Assembly: GCA_021779635.1 (NCBI GenBank)
Contig: JAJYAH010000032.1
Location: forward strand, 1 to 20,333
Source of the DNA: Pseudomonadota bacterium
Lineage (GTDB): Bacteria; Pseudomonadota; Alphaproteobacteria; Rhizobiales; Xanthobacteraceae
Length of the DNA stretch: 20,333 nucleotides
Reading direction: 5' to 3'
Shown here in pieces: positions 8,256-16,775 of this stretch. Each line of letters starts with the position of its first letter. Positions within the stretch are counted from its first letter, which is position 1. The notes below the pieces were generated by a model. It made no database searches. It was not told where the DNA came from and was given only the letters and a program-made list of their open reading frames with translations. Both the position numbers and the translations under genes were made by a program.

Positions 8256-8492
8256 ATGAATGAAATTGCTGATCGGGCTAAGATGATAATCGCTACGCAT
8301 CTCGAAATACCCGCGGAAAAGGTCACGGAGCTAGTCAGCTTTTTCGACCTTGGCGTTGACAGTCTCGATGGACTAGAGCTTGTACTGGCATTCGAAGACG
8401 AATTTGGCTGTGAAATTCCCGACGAGGTGGCAGAAGCATTTCGCACTCCAGGTGATGTCGTGAGCTACCTTGAGAAGAATGCAAAACATTGA
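8256..8492 (+). CDS. Stand-alone acyl carrier protein
   Basis: The ATG at 8256 is fixed by AAGGAG seven bases upstream. The 78-residue product is an ACP throughout. The phosphopantetheine site is Ser36 in FFDLGVDSLDGLELVLAF (29-46), followed by EDEFGCEIPDE on helix III and a closing YLEKN. It is acidic and cytoplasmic. Compared with housekeeping AcpP, the loop before the serine is one residue shorter (FFDLG instead of FxDDLG), and the gene lacks the usual fab neighbours. It is therefore probably a specialised carrier for the thioesterase-like pair upstream. No ketosynthase, acyltransferase, ligase or phosphopantetheinyl transferase is in view, so the acyl source is unknown. Confidence 0.92.
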   Translation: MNEIADRAKMIIATHLEIPAEKVTELVSFFDLGVDSLDGLELVLAFEDEFGCEIPDEVAEAFRTPGDVVSYLEKNAKH

Positions 8493-8660
8493 TTTGGTTA
8501 GCGGCCGGTCCCTGTTGGCAGCTCGACAGAAACTCCCGGTGCGTCGCGCGCAGCGCGCCCTTGAATTAGGGACGGTTGAGCCAACCCGATACGACTCGAG
8601 CACCAGCGCTTCAATCTGTCCCAGCAACCGCCGCGTTCCTGCAGCGGCGCGGTATCGAAA
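8493..8660. other. Convergent gap between ACP and decayed RND gene
   Basis: These 168 bases separate the plus-strand ACP from the 3' end of the minus-strand RND pseudogene. I see no gene. GC content rises again here toward the window norm. A GCGCGC-AGC-GCGC type hairpin near 8547-8560 could aid termination, but no T-run follows. Confidence 0.35.
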
Positions 8661-11600
8661 CTACTTCGGTTCCCCAGCCGTGGAAGGCGCAACAGCCGCC
8701 GCAGCCTTCCGTTCCACGCCGCGCGTCACCAGACGGAAAGACAGCGGCACGAAGATGATCGCGAGGGCCGTGGCCGCGATCATGCCGCCTATCACGCCGG
8801 TGCCGATAGAATGGCGGCTGGCCGAGCCAGCGCCTGTGCTGATCGCCAACGGCAAGACGCCCAAGATGAACGCCAGCGAGGTCATGACGATAGGCCGGAA
8901 TCTAAGCCGGGCCGCTTCGAGCGCGGCATCGGAGACGGACAGGCCCTCGCGATGGCGTTGGGCGGCAAATTCCACGATCAGGATCGCATTTTTCGCGGCG
9001 AGGCCTATCAGCGTGACGAGGCCGATCTGGAAATAGATATCGTTCTCGATGCCGCGCAGCCAGATCGCGACGATTGCGCCGAACAGAGCGAACGGCACGG
9101 CGGTGAGCACCGCCAGTGGGAGCGACCAGCGCTCGTACTGTGCAGCAAGAATGAGGAACTCCATCAGCAATCCGAACAGAAAACCCTGATAACCTGTCCC
9201 TGTGGTGGACAGCTCCTGGTAAGCCGAGCCTGTCCAGCCGATGGAATAGTCGGTGCCGAGCGTGCTGCTGACGACCTCCTGCATCGCGACAAGCGACTGG
9301 CCCGAGGAATATCCCGGCGCCGGGTTGCCGAGGATCTTGGCAGCAGGGAAGATATTGAAGCGGTCGACGGTATCCGGACCGACTACACGTTCGACGCTCA
9401 CCAGCGCGTTCAGCGGAATCATCGCACCGGTCTCGGCGCGCACATAGATGAATCGAAGATCCTTCGGGGAGGACCGAAAATCCGATTCCGACGACAGGCT
9501 GACGCGGTAAGTCCGTCCGAACAGGCTGAAGTCGTTGACATACAGGCTGCCGAAGCCGCTCTGCATCGAGTCGAATATGGTGTTGATGGGTACACCAAGG
9601 GTCTTGGCCTTGCCGCGGTCGATATTGATCCTGTATTGCGGGATGGAGGTAGAAAACTGCGTGCTGACGCCGCGCAACTCCGGCCGCTTGGCGGCCTCTG
9701 TAACCACCTTCCTGGCCGCCTCGGCCAGCGCTTCGAGTGACGCGCCAGACCGGTTCTGCAGAAATAGTTCAAAGCCACCGGTGGTCCTGATGCCCTGGAT
9801 CGGCGGAAGATTGAAGCCGATCACGACGCCGTCCCGGAACAAGCCGTTGAGCTTCGACAGCCCGGGCGCGATTTCTTGCGCGTCCTCGCCGGCCCTGGTT
9901 CGTTCAGCCCAGTCCTTCAGCGTAATAAACGAAACGCCGGCGTTGGTCTTCTGCGCACGGGAGAGAATATCGAAACCGTAAAGCGATACGACGCCTTGCA
10001 CGGTCGGCATCTTGGCGATGGCGTCCGATGTGACGGCGGCTACCGCACGTGTGCGGCTGCTCGCAGCCGCAGCGGGCAACTGCGTCACCATCAGCACATA
10101 ACCTTGGTCTTCCTGCGGTACGAGACTGCCTGGACTTTCGTGAACAAGTACCCCGTCGCGCCGAGCATTGCAGCGACAAGGACCACCGAGATGAAAGTCC
10201 GTTTCAAGAAACACTCCACCACACCGGTGTAGCGGAAGGTAAGCCACGCGAAGCCACGGTTCAATACACGAAACAAACTTGCGGGTTCCTTATGCTCCTG
10301 CTCCAACAGCAACGCCGCGAGCGCGGGCGTCAGCGCGACGATGCCTGCAATCACCACCGATACGGCGATTGTTACCGCAAATTGCCGGTACAATTCGCCG
10401 GCTAGTCCGCCAAGGAACGACACCGGAATGAACACCGCGCACAGCGTGAGCACGATGGCGACTACCGGCCCGCTGACTTCCTGCATCGCCTGAGTGGCGG
10501 CCTCGCGCGCCGGCTTGTGCTGCGTGCGCATGATGCGCTCGATGTTTTCCAGCACCACGTGGCGTCATCGACGACGATGCCGATGGCAAGCACAAGTCCG
10601 AACAGCGTAAGGAGATTGATGGAGAATCCCAGCAGATACATCCCGGCGAACGTGCCGATAAGCGAAACCGGCACCGCGATCACGGGGATAATGGTCGCCC
10701 GTACACTTTGCAGGAACAGGAACACCACCAGCACGACGAGAGTGATCGCCTCGATGAAAGTCTTGATGACTTCTTCGATCGAGACTTCGACGAAACGCGT
10801 GGTATTGAACGGACTCTTGTATTCAAGACCTTCGGGAAACCGGGTCCGCAGGCGGTCCATGGTCGCCCTGACGCTCTTGGCAACATCGAGCGCATTGGCA
10901 CCCGGCTGCAGATAGATCCCTATGGGAACGGTCGGCGCGCCGTTATAGGTCGCGGAGAAACTATAGTTCAGCGCGCCAAGCTCCACACGGGCGACGTCCT
11001 TGATACGAAGCGCGCCGCCGAATTCGTCGGAACGGATGATGATCTCCTCGAATTCGCGGGGATCGGTGAATCGGCCCTGGGTCGTCACCGAATATGTGAA
11101 TGTCGCCGCATTCTTCTGCGGCTCCTCGCCGAAGCGTCCGGCCGCGAACTGCGCGTTCTGCTCGCGGATAGCGGCAGCGACATCTCCCGTCGTCAGGTTG
11201 TACTGGGCGAGCTTGTCGGGCCGCAGCCAGATCCGCATCGAATAGTCGGACGCGCCAAATAGCGACGCGTCACCAACGCCGGGCGTGTGGCGCAACTCGT
11301 CGATCACGTTGATGAGAGCGTAGTTGCCAATGAAGATCGTATCGTAGCGCCCGTTCGATGACGACATCGTCAAGAGCTGAAGGATCGCCGTCGACCGCTT
11401 TTGTACGACGACGCCCTGGCGCTGTACCTCGGAGGGCAGAAGGGGCGTGGTTGGTGCCGATGGCAAAGGTCACAAAAATGCTCAGCGTGCCGGAGCCGGT
11501 CGAAGTCGACTGCATGTAGAGCATGTTTTCGACGCCGTTGATCTGCTGTTCGAGCGGTGCCGCCACGGTCTCCGCGATGGTCTGCGAGGATGCCCCTGGA

Positions 11601-11749
11601 TAGTTCGCCGTTACTGTGACTTCGGGCGGGACGATGGCCGGATACTGTGCGATCGGCAGAGCGCGCATGACGACGAAGCCGGCGAGCACGATAATGATGG
11701 AAATGACCGCGGAGAAGACCGGCCGATCGATGAAGAATTTCGAGAACAT
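8661..11749 (-). pseudogene. RND (HAE1/AcrB-type) efflux permease, broken by three frame disruptions
   Basis: Together the minus-strand frames give a full permease of about 1030 residues, from MFSKFFIDRPVFSAVISIII to LSFRLVTRGVERK. Conserved AcrB-type parts include [36 protein letters not shown] (the TM4 Asp pair), PGSLVPQEDQGY and the C-terminal GLAAKNAILIVEFA. Three disruptions are visible. About 44 bases are missing near 11447-11455, between FVTFAIGTN and [11 protein letters not shown]. One base is missing near 10559, just after VVDDA. One base is missing in a C-run near 10131, at TKVPGSLV. The upstream adaptor gene overlaps it by one base (TAATG). Such permeases export drugs or lipophilic compounds with an adaptor and TolC-like channel; this copy cannot make a full protein. 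Confidence 0.9.
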
Positions 11750-12785
11750 TATTTTGGGCCTGGCTTGTCGGACGCTGCGGAGGACTTGTCGAGCGCGGGA
11801 GCCTTTTCAGTTGAGGGTGCTTTGGCCTCTCCCGGCTTCGCGCTGTCACCCTTGGCGACGAACGGTACCGGCTTGACTTGGGCGCCGGGACGGATGCGCA
11901 TCACGCCATCGACCACGATCTTTTCGCCGGCGTTTAAGCCTTCTTTCACCAACCAGCCTCCCTTTACCTCGCGGTCGAGTTTGACGGGGCGCGCGGCGAC
12001 GCCGTTGTTGGTCGAGTTGACGACATAGACGAATGCGCCCTGGGGGCCCTGTGATACCGCCTGCTGCGGAACGACGAAAACGTTCGGAAGAGAGATGCCG
12101 CTCAGCAGGATCCGCACAAACTGGTTAGGCAGCAGGGCGCCGTCGGCATTCGGAAAGACCGAGCGGATCTGGAGGGTGCCGGTGCGCGCGTCGACCAAGG
12201 AGGACGAGACATTCAGTTTGCCTTTGACCGGATAGGCGGTGCCGTCACCGTAACGGATCGATACCTCGACGTCGTCCTCGGTAAGCGGCTTGTCGCGCGC
12301 CTGGTTGATGTTGCGCAATTCGACGAATTCAGCTTCGCTGATTGAGAAATTCACATAGGCCGGATCAAGCTGTGTGATCGTCGTGAGGACCGTCTGCTGC
12401 GCCAGTGCAAGCGAGCCCTCCGGAGGCGAAACCAGACTGGTCGGCCCCGACACGGGCGCGGCGATCGTGGTGTGTTCCATGTTCAGCTTGGCATTGTTGA
12501 TGTCGGCCTTCGTCGCCATGATCGCAGCACGCGACTGGTCGCGCGCGGCGCGGACGTCCTCGAGCTGTTTGGCCGTTGCGACCTGCCTCCTCGCCAGTTC
12601 GTCGATCCGGTTGAAATTCTCCTCGGCCTGAACCGAGCTCGCCTCGGCCTGCGCCAGTTGCGCATTGGCTCGGTCGAGCACAGCTTGGTAGGAGCGCGGG
12701 TCGATGCGGAAGAGCACGTCGCCATGCTTGACCTTGGATCCCTCGACGTATTCTCGCTTCAGGATGGTGCCGCTGATCTTCGCCT
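11749..12785 (-). pseudogene. RND membrane-fusion (adaptor) protein, N-terminal part missing
   Basis: The frame carries AcrA/MexA-like adaptor sequence: SGTILKREYVEGSKVKHGDV (barrel/lipoyl half), a coiled-coil hairpin (ANAQLAQAEASSVQAEENFN to INNAKLNMEHT), TTIAAPVSG, TTITQLDPAYVNFSIS, the beta-barrel, and a lysine/alanine/proline-rich tail. Homology begins mid-domain at about base 12785. The usual 50-70 N-terminal residues, with the signal peptide and lipid-attached Cys, are absent, and an in-frame stop lies some 12 codons upstream with no ATG between. The first internal ATG is at 12717. The stop overlaps the ATG of the RND permease by one base. With no export signal it could not reach the periplasm, matching the loss of its permease. 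Confidence 0.82.
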
Positions 12786-12972
12786 GCCTTCTCTTATGAG
12801 AGCGAAATTTGATGGCTTAGATGCATTCGCGTCTCACGCCTCTGACCGCCAAGGCGAGCATGCATGATCCCTGTCAGGCGCCGACGTTCGTGCAATTTGT
12901 ACCATAACCCCATCAAATAGGATGCTTGGAAGCGGCGAAGCGGTGCTCCGAAAAGACAGGCGTCGATGGAGC
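12786..12972. other. Junction region upstream of the truncated adaptor
   Basis: This stretch replaces the expected 5' end and promoter of the RND operon. It includes a 22-codon plus-strand frame from ATG 12797 that has no ribosome site. No IS terminal repeat, gene or known site was recognised. Confidence 0.3.
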
Positions 12973-13371
12973 CTATTTCTCTTGTTCCCGCTGGTTTTCC
13001 GTTTGTAGATGGATGCCGCTGTCTCTGCTCTCTGGAGTGATCGGCTCTAAATAGCTTTCATGGATACTTTGGATAGTTTTGTACCCGTCAAACCTAACCC
13101 GCCAGCTGCTCGGCGAACCCCTTCCGATCAAAATACCCTGGCGGTTATCATATTTTGGGTGTCGCGCCCGACCCAGCGGGCTCATTTGCACTCGGTCGCC
13201 AGCCGAAAGTGAGCGCTCGACGTCTTGTTGATCCAAAATTCGGCTTGTCGCGTTCAATGAACTTCCGTGCTGAACTGCAGGGTACTTTGTCAGCAATCGT
13301 TGCAGGGACGCGTTGTGTGGTTTGCTCACTCGTTCACTCTCTCGCCGCTGCGTAATCGGTTGTCGCCGCAC
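12973..13371 (-). CDS. Small basic hypothetical protein with an SH3/KOW-like C-terminal half
   Basis: As drawn, 132 residues. The C-terminal half (SAGDRVQMSPLGRARHPKY, GILIGRGSPSSWRVRFDGYK, IHESYLEPI) has the alternating strand pattern of small SH3/KOW-like barrels. It resembles short conserved hypothetical proteins of Bradyrhizobium-type genomes, by recollection and not by search. The N-terminal half is poorly structured. The ATG at 13371 overlaps the end of the MFS gene by 38 bases; a GTG at 13326, just past that stop, is a reasonable alternative start. It would be the last gene of the marR-emrA-emrB transcript. Function unknown. Confidence 0.55.
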   Translation of the reverse strand: MRRQPITQRRESERVSKPHNASLQRLLTKYPAVQHGSSLNATSRILDQQDVERSLSAGDRVQMSPLGRARHPKYDNRQGILIGRGSPSSWRVRFDGYKTIQSIHESYLEPITPESRDSGIHLQTENQREQEK

Positions 13372-14875
13372 GCGGAGCGCTTCGCAGAAGCAGCAGCAAG
13401 GGAATAGCCGCGAGAGAGAGGATCATCATCAGTTTGAAATCGTTCATGTAGCTGATGATCGCGGCCTGCTTTTGTATTACGAGATCCAATGCTGCCCTGC
13501 CGCTTGCCGTCCACGGACTCAGCATTTTCTGCACGACGGCGTCGTCGAACGCACGATTGACGGCGGTGACATGACTCCCGATGATCGCATGATTGATCTG
13601 GTTGTTTCTGATCAGCAGGTAAGCGACGATCGATATTCCGACGCTCGAGCCGACGTTGCGCGAAAGATTGTAGAGGCCGGTCGCGTCCGAGCGATGCTCC
13701 GGTGCGAGCGTGGCAAACGTTACCGTGGTCAGCGGCACAAATAAAAATCCCAATCCCGCTCCTTGGACGAAGCCGGTCACGGCGATAGTCCCCTGCGAAA
13801 CGTCGGGCGTCCAGCCCGTCATGTCATACATAGCCCACGCGGTCAGCAGCAGCCCAGTCATGAGCAGAAGTCTTGTATCAACCTTGCCGATCAGGCGGCC
13901 GACCAGGAACATGCAGACCATGGTGCCAAGTCCCCGTGGCCCCATGACGAGTCCGGCGGTCACCACGGGGTAGCCCATCAGTGTCTGCAGGTAGGGCGTC
14001 ATCAAAGCCATCGATGCCAGATAGGTGACGCCGACGATAAAGATGAAGAACATCCCGACCGAGAAATTGCGGTCGAGAAACAGTTTTGGATTTACGAAGG
14101 GGCGCTCCGCTGTGAAGGTGTGCACAAGAAATATATAGAATGCCGACGCGGCGACAACCGCTTCGATCAGAATCTCGAACGACGAGAACCAGTCAAGCTG
14201 CGCCCCCCGATCGAGAAACACCTGCATAGCCGCGATCGCGACGCTGAGGCTTCCAAATCCCAGCCAATCCAGCTTTGCCTTGGCTATGACCTTGGTCTCT
14301 CTCATGTAGAGCGATATCCCCGCGAACGCGAGGGCGCCAATCGGCACATTGATATAGAATACCCATCGCCACGAGAAGTGATCCGTCAACCATCCGCCGA
14401 TCACCGGCCCCAGCACCGGCCCAACCATCACCGAGACGCCGAACAGTGCCATCGCCGAGCCGCGCTCCTCCGGTGTGTAGATGTCCAGCAGAACCGATTG
14501 CGCGATTGGAACGAGGGCCGCTCCGAACATCCCCTGCAGCAGGCGAAATGCAACGAGTTGGAACAGGGATTGTGCAATTCCACATAGTACAGACGCAACG
14601 GTGAAGCCGGTGATCGCCACCAACAAAACGCGCTTGCGTCCAAAGCGGTTGGCGAAAAACCCTGAGGGCGGGGTCATTATTGCCGCGGCCACGATATAGG
14701 ACGTCAGCACCCAATTGATCTGATCAGCACTCGCCGAGACGCTGCCCTGCATGTAAGGAAGCGCGACATTGGCAATCGTCGTGTCCAGCGCTTGCATGAT
14801 GACGGCAAGGATGATGCACGCGGTGATCGCCGCTCGGTTCGGGGTCTGCTGGGTCGCTGCATTACCACCACTCAC
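13334..14875 (-). CDS. emrB: EmrB/QacA-type (DHA2) MFS drug exporter
   Basis: The 513-residue protein has the 14-helix DHA2 layout. Visible motifs are D1 in LDTTIANVALP (30-40), motif A in GFFANRFGRKR (72-82), motif C in GPVLGPVIGGWL (152-163), and WRWVFYINVPIG (169-180), which is nearly diagnostic of EmrB-type pumps. The start is a GTG at 14875, one base after the stop of the adaptor gene (TGA-C-GTG), so the two are translationally coupled. With the adaptor and a TolC-like channel elsewhere, it would expel hydrophobic toxicants using the proton gradient. No frame damage is visible, unlike both RND pumps nearby. Confidence 0.93.
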   Translation of the reverse strand: MSGGNAATQQTPNRAAITACIILAVIMQALDTTIANVALPYMQGSVSASADQINWVLTSYIVAAAIMTPPSGFFANRFGRKRVLLVAITGFTVASVLCGIAQSLFQLVAFRLLQGMFGAALVPIAQSVLLDIYTPEERGSAMALFGVSVMVGPVLGPVIGGWLTDHFSWRWVFYINVPIGALAFAGISLYMRETKVIAKAKLDWLGFGSLSVAIAAMQVFLDRGAQLDWFSSFEILIEAVVAASAFYIFLVHTFTAERPFVNPKLFLDRNFSVGMFFIFIVGVTYLASMALMTPYLQTLMGYPVVTAGLVMGPRGLGTMVCMFLVGRLIGKVDTRLLLMTGLLLTAWAMYDMTGWTPDVSQGTIAVTGFVQGAGLGFLFVPLTTVTFATLAPEHRSDATGLYNLSRNVGSSVGISIVAYLLIRNNQINHAIIGSHVTAVNRAFDDAVVQKMLSPWTASGRAALDLVIQKQAAIISYMNDFKLMMILSLAAIPLLLLLRSAPRAATTDYAAARE

Positions 14876-14876
14876 G

Positions 14877-16157
14877 TCAGGCTCCCGGCCCGCCGAACAG
14901 CGCTTTCAGAAAGTGTGGGAATCCCCGCGGACGTCCGGTGTCTATGCTCAATCCCACGCTCATGCCGACGCGCAGCGGGGGATTATCTGGCACCTTCTCG
15001 ACACGAACACGCATCGGAATGCGCTGTACTACTTTGACCCAGTTGCCGCTGCTATTTTCCGCAGGCAGGAGCGAAAAGCTCGATGCCGATGCCGGGCTTA
15101 TGCTCTCGACGGTGCCAGTCCATTGGTAGCCAGGATAAGAGTCAACCTCGATCACCGCAGGCTGCCCCGGCTTGACGTAAGTCAATTCGGTTTCTTTCGG
15201 GCTGGACTGAACCCAGACATGATCCGACGAGATGATATTGAAGGCCGTCGTCGCCGCAGCAAGATACTGCCCCGGCTGCAGCGACGGCACGTTGGTCACG
15301 GTGCCGGCAAACGGAGCCCGCACGATCGTGTGGGAAAGCTGCCGCGCGGCCTCGTCGCGCGAAGCAAGCGAATCTTTGTAGCGGGGATGATCCTCGACCG
15401 GCGCATCCGGATTGCCGTTGAGGTTGGCCGCGACGCCGGCAAGCTGCTGCGTCAGCGACGCAAGCTTTTGCTGCGCCCCCTGCAGCGTGTTGCGGACCGC
15501 GTCGAAGGATGCCTGCGGAGTGAAGTTGTTGGCGATCAGCTGCTGCTGCCGCTTGAAATTCACGGCGTTGAAATCGACATCGGTCTTTGCTTGTTCGACC
15601 TGCGTCTGCATGTTGCGGTAGCTTGCCTGCAGCGCGAGGAGATCGTTGCGCGTATTACCAAGCTGCGCTTCGGCCCGCTGTAGCGACAGTTGAAACGGCA
15701 GATCTTCGAGCTTGAACAATATGTCGCCCTTGGCAACCGTCTGATTGTCCTTAACCAGCACCTCGCGAACGATGCCGGAAACGTCGGTAGACAATCCGAC
15801 CATGTCAGCCTGGACATAGGCGTTGTCCGTCGACATCACCGCGCCACCCGTGACGTAAAAGTAGCCGCCGACGACCAGCGCCACCGGCAACAGGGCAAAC
15901 ATCAGCGGTCGCCGCAGCGATTTCTTCGGCTTCGTGGGCCTGGCCGCCGCAGGCGCCTGTTCAGGTCCATCGGATGGTCTTGCCTCCGGCTTGCCGTCGT
16001 CAGGACGGGCTTTGGATTCCGATCGGGTAGCGACGGTGCCCGGCCTATCGCTACTCTCCGGCATGCGTCGAGTTAGACGCCGGATGTTATCGTCGGTACC
16101 GGTGCCATCCATTTCGTCCGGACTGCTGACCCCGGGAGCTTCACTTGAATTAGCCAT
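14877..16157 (-). CDS. emrA: EmrA-type HlyD-family adaptor protein
   Basis: The ATG at 16157 is preferred. It overlaps the marR stop (ATGGCTAA), whereas the ATG at 16193 lies deep inside marR. The 426-residue product has a long polar, proline-rich cytoplasmic head of about 80 residues, one membrane segment (LMFALLPVALVVGGYFYV, about 85-102), STDNAYVQADMV, then DVSGIVREVLVKDNQTVAKGD, a coiled-coil hairpin, VRAPFAGTVTNV, and the EmrA-typical SPASASSFSLLPAENSSGNW followed by VKVVQRIPMRVRV. It would bridge the inner-membrane EmrB to an outer-membrane channel. The long charged N-terminal head is longer than in E. coli EmrA. It sits between marR and emrB with overlapping or one-base junctions, a tight operon. 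Confidence 0.93.
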   Translation of the reverse strand: MANSSEAPGVSSPDEMDGTGTDDNIRRLTRRMPESSDRPGTVATRSESKARPDDGKPEARPSDGPEQAPAAARPTKPKKSLRRPLMFALLPVALVVGGYFYVTGGAVMSTDNAYVQADMVGLSTDVSGIVREVLVKDNQTVAKGDILFKLEDLPFQLSLQRAEAQLGNTRNDLLALQASYRNMQTQVEQAKTDVDFNAVNFKRQQQLIANNFTPQASFDAVRNTLQGAQQKLASLTQQLAGVAANLNGNPDAPVEDHPRYKDSLASRDEAARQLSHTIVRAPFAGTVTNVPSLQPGQYLAAATTAFNIISSDHVWVQSSPKETELTYVKPGQPAVIEVDSYPGYQWTGTVESISPASASSFSLLPAENSSGNWVKVVQRIPMRVRVEKVPDNPPLRVGMSVGLSIDTGRPRGFPHFLKALFGGPGA

Positions 16158-16620
16158 GGCTTTTTCTTGTCTGGCCTGCGACCGGCGCTTCACACGCGCG
16201 GGTCAGGTTTGCCTTCAACTTTTGCAACGTGTTCAACAGGTGCGTGGTGTCCGCTTCGGATACTCCGGCGAGCGCCTCGCCGCGCGTCTTATCGCCGACA
16301 TTACGCACCTGCGTGAGCACAGGGCGGGCGGCCGGCGTGAGACGCAGAATCCAGGCTCGGCGATCGGCAGGATCCGGCTGCCTTTCGACCAGTCCCTGCG
16401 TTTCGAGCTTGTCGACGATGCGGCCCAGCGTGACCGCCTCCACCTCAAGCAAGTCGGCCAGTCCGGTCTGGTTGATCCCCTCGTTCTGGGCCAGGTAGGC
16501 CAGCACCTGCCATTGAGACCTGGTCAGGCCAGAGCCGCGCGCATTCTGCTCAAATCGACGACGCAACAGCCGCGCAACGTCATGCACGAGGAAACCAAGT
16601 GTCGGCGAATTAGGTTCCAT
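16150..16620 (-). CDS. MarR-family repressor of the emrAB operon
   Basis: The ATG at 16620 is chosen because CGGGA (16627-16631) sits six bases upstream; an ATG at 16626 would have no spacing. The 156-residue product shows the MarR fold: LTRSQWQVLAYLAQNEG (32-48), recognition region INQTGLADLLEVEAVTLGRIVDKL (starting at 49), and the wing PDPADRRAWILRLT (82-95). It is the first gene of the emrAB operon, overlaps the adaptor start by eight bases, and has a strong promoter overlapped by palindromes. This is the classical design for an EmrR-like autorepressor released by pump substrates. It also faces the start of an RND permease pseudogene on the other strand, which it probably co-regulated. Confidence 0.9.
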   Translation of the reverse strand: MEPNSPTLGFLVHDVARLLRRRFEQNARGSGLTRSQWQVLAYLAQNEGINQTGLADLLEVEAVTLGRIVDKLETQGLVERQPDPADRRAWILRLTPAARPVLTQVRNVGDKTRGEALAGVSEADTTHLLNTLQKLKANLTRACEAPVAGQTRKSHG

Positions 16621-16650
16621 TTGCATCCCGTTAGTAAGCTTGCGTCCGAT

Positions 16651-16693
16651 TAATAAGCATACTTATTATAAGCATGGCTTAGGATGAGGTCAA
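16651..16693 (-). promoter_or_regulatory. marR-emrAB promoter overlapped by palindromic operators
   Basis: On the minus strand, TTGACC (16693-16688), a 17-base spacer and TATAAT (16670-16665) form a near-consensus sigma-70 promoter. The -10 overlaps an inverted repeat TAATAAG-CATA-CTTATTA (16651-16668). A second one, TAAGC-ATG-GCTTA (16669-16681), fills the spacer. ATAAGCAT repeats at 16653-16660 and 16668-16675, starts 15 bases apart. MarR bound here would block polymerase. On the plus strand, TTGCGT (16640-16645) and TATTAT (16664-16669), 18 bases apart, may be the divergent promoter for the RND gene. Confidence 0.72.
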
Positions 16694-16775
16694 GGCAAGT
16701 GAACCCAGCTCAACTTCTCCTTTGGGGGCGCCAATTCGGGTCGCTTTGTTCTCATATTGATCAGGAAACCCCGCT

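Noticed and set aside
7925..8446. Minus-strand open frame opposite the ACP and its leader
   Set aside because: It covers the certain ACP gene in antisense, is Ser/Thr-rich and unlike known proteins.
8811..9740. Plus-strand open frame of 309 codons opposite the first RND gene
   Set aside because: The minus strand carries clear RND sequence; this frame is a GC-bias shadow without recognisable domains.
10095..10600. Programmed ribosomal frameshifting in the first RND gene
   Set aside because: The shifts are one-base losses at different sites in a housekeeping-type permease without slippery heptamers or known precedent, and a larger deletion is also present; gene decay or sequencing error is simpler.
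13763..14587. Long plus-strand open frame of 274 codons opposite the MFS gene
   Set aside because: It is antisense to a well-supported EmrB-type gene, has a low-complexity His/Arg/Asp-rich composition, and has no ribosome site or family resemblance.
16683..16760. Short plus-strand frame ending in PIRVALFSY and TGA just before the second RND start, possibly the tail of a lost adaptor
   Set aside because: Only about 25 codons, it overlaps the marR promoter -35, and no adaptor motif can be recognised; noted only as a possibility.
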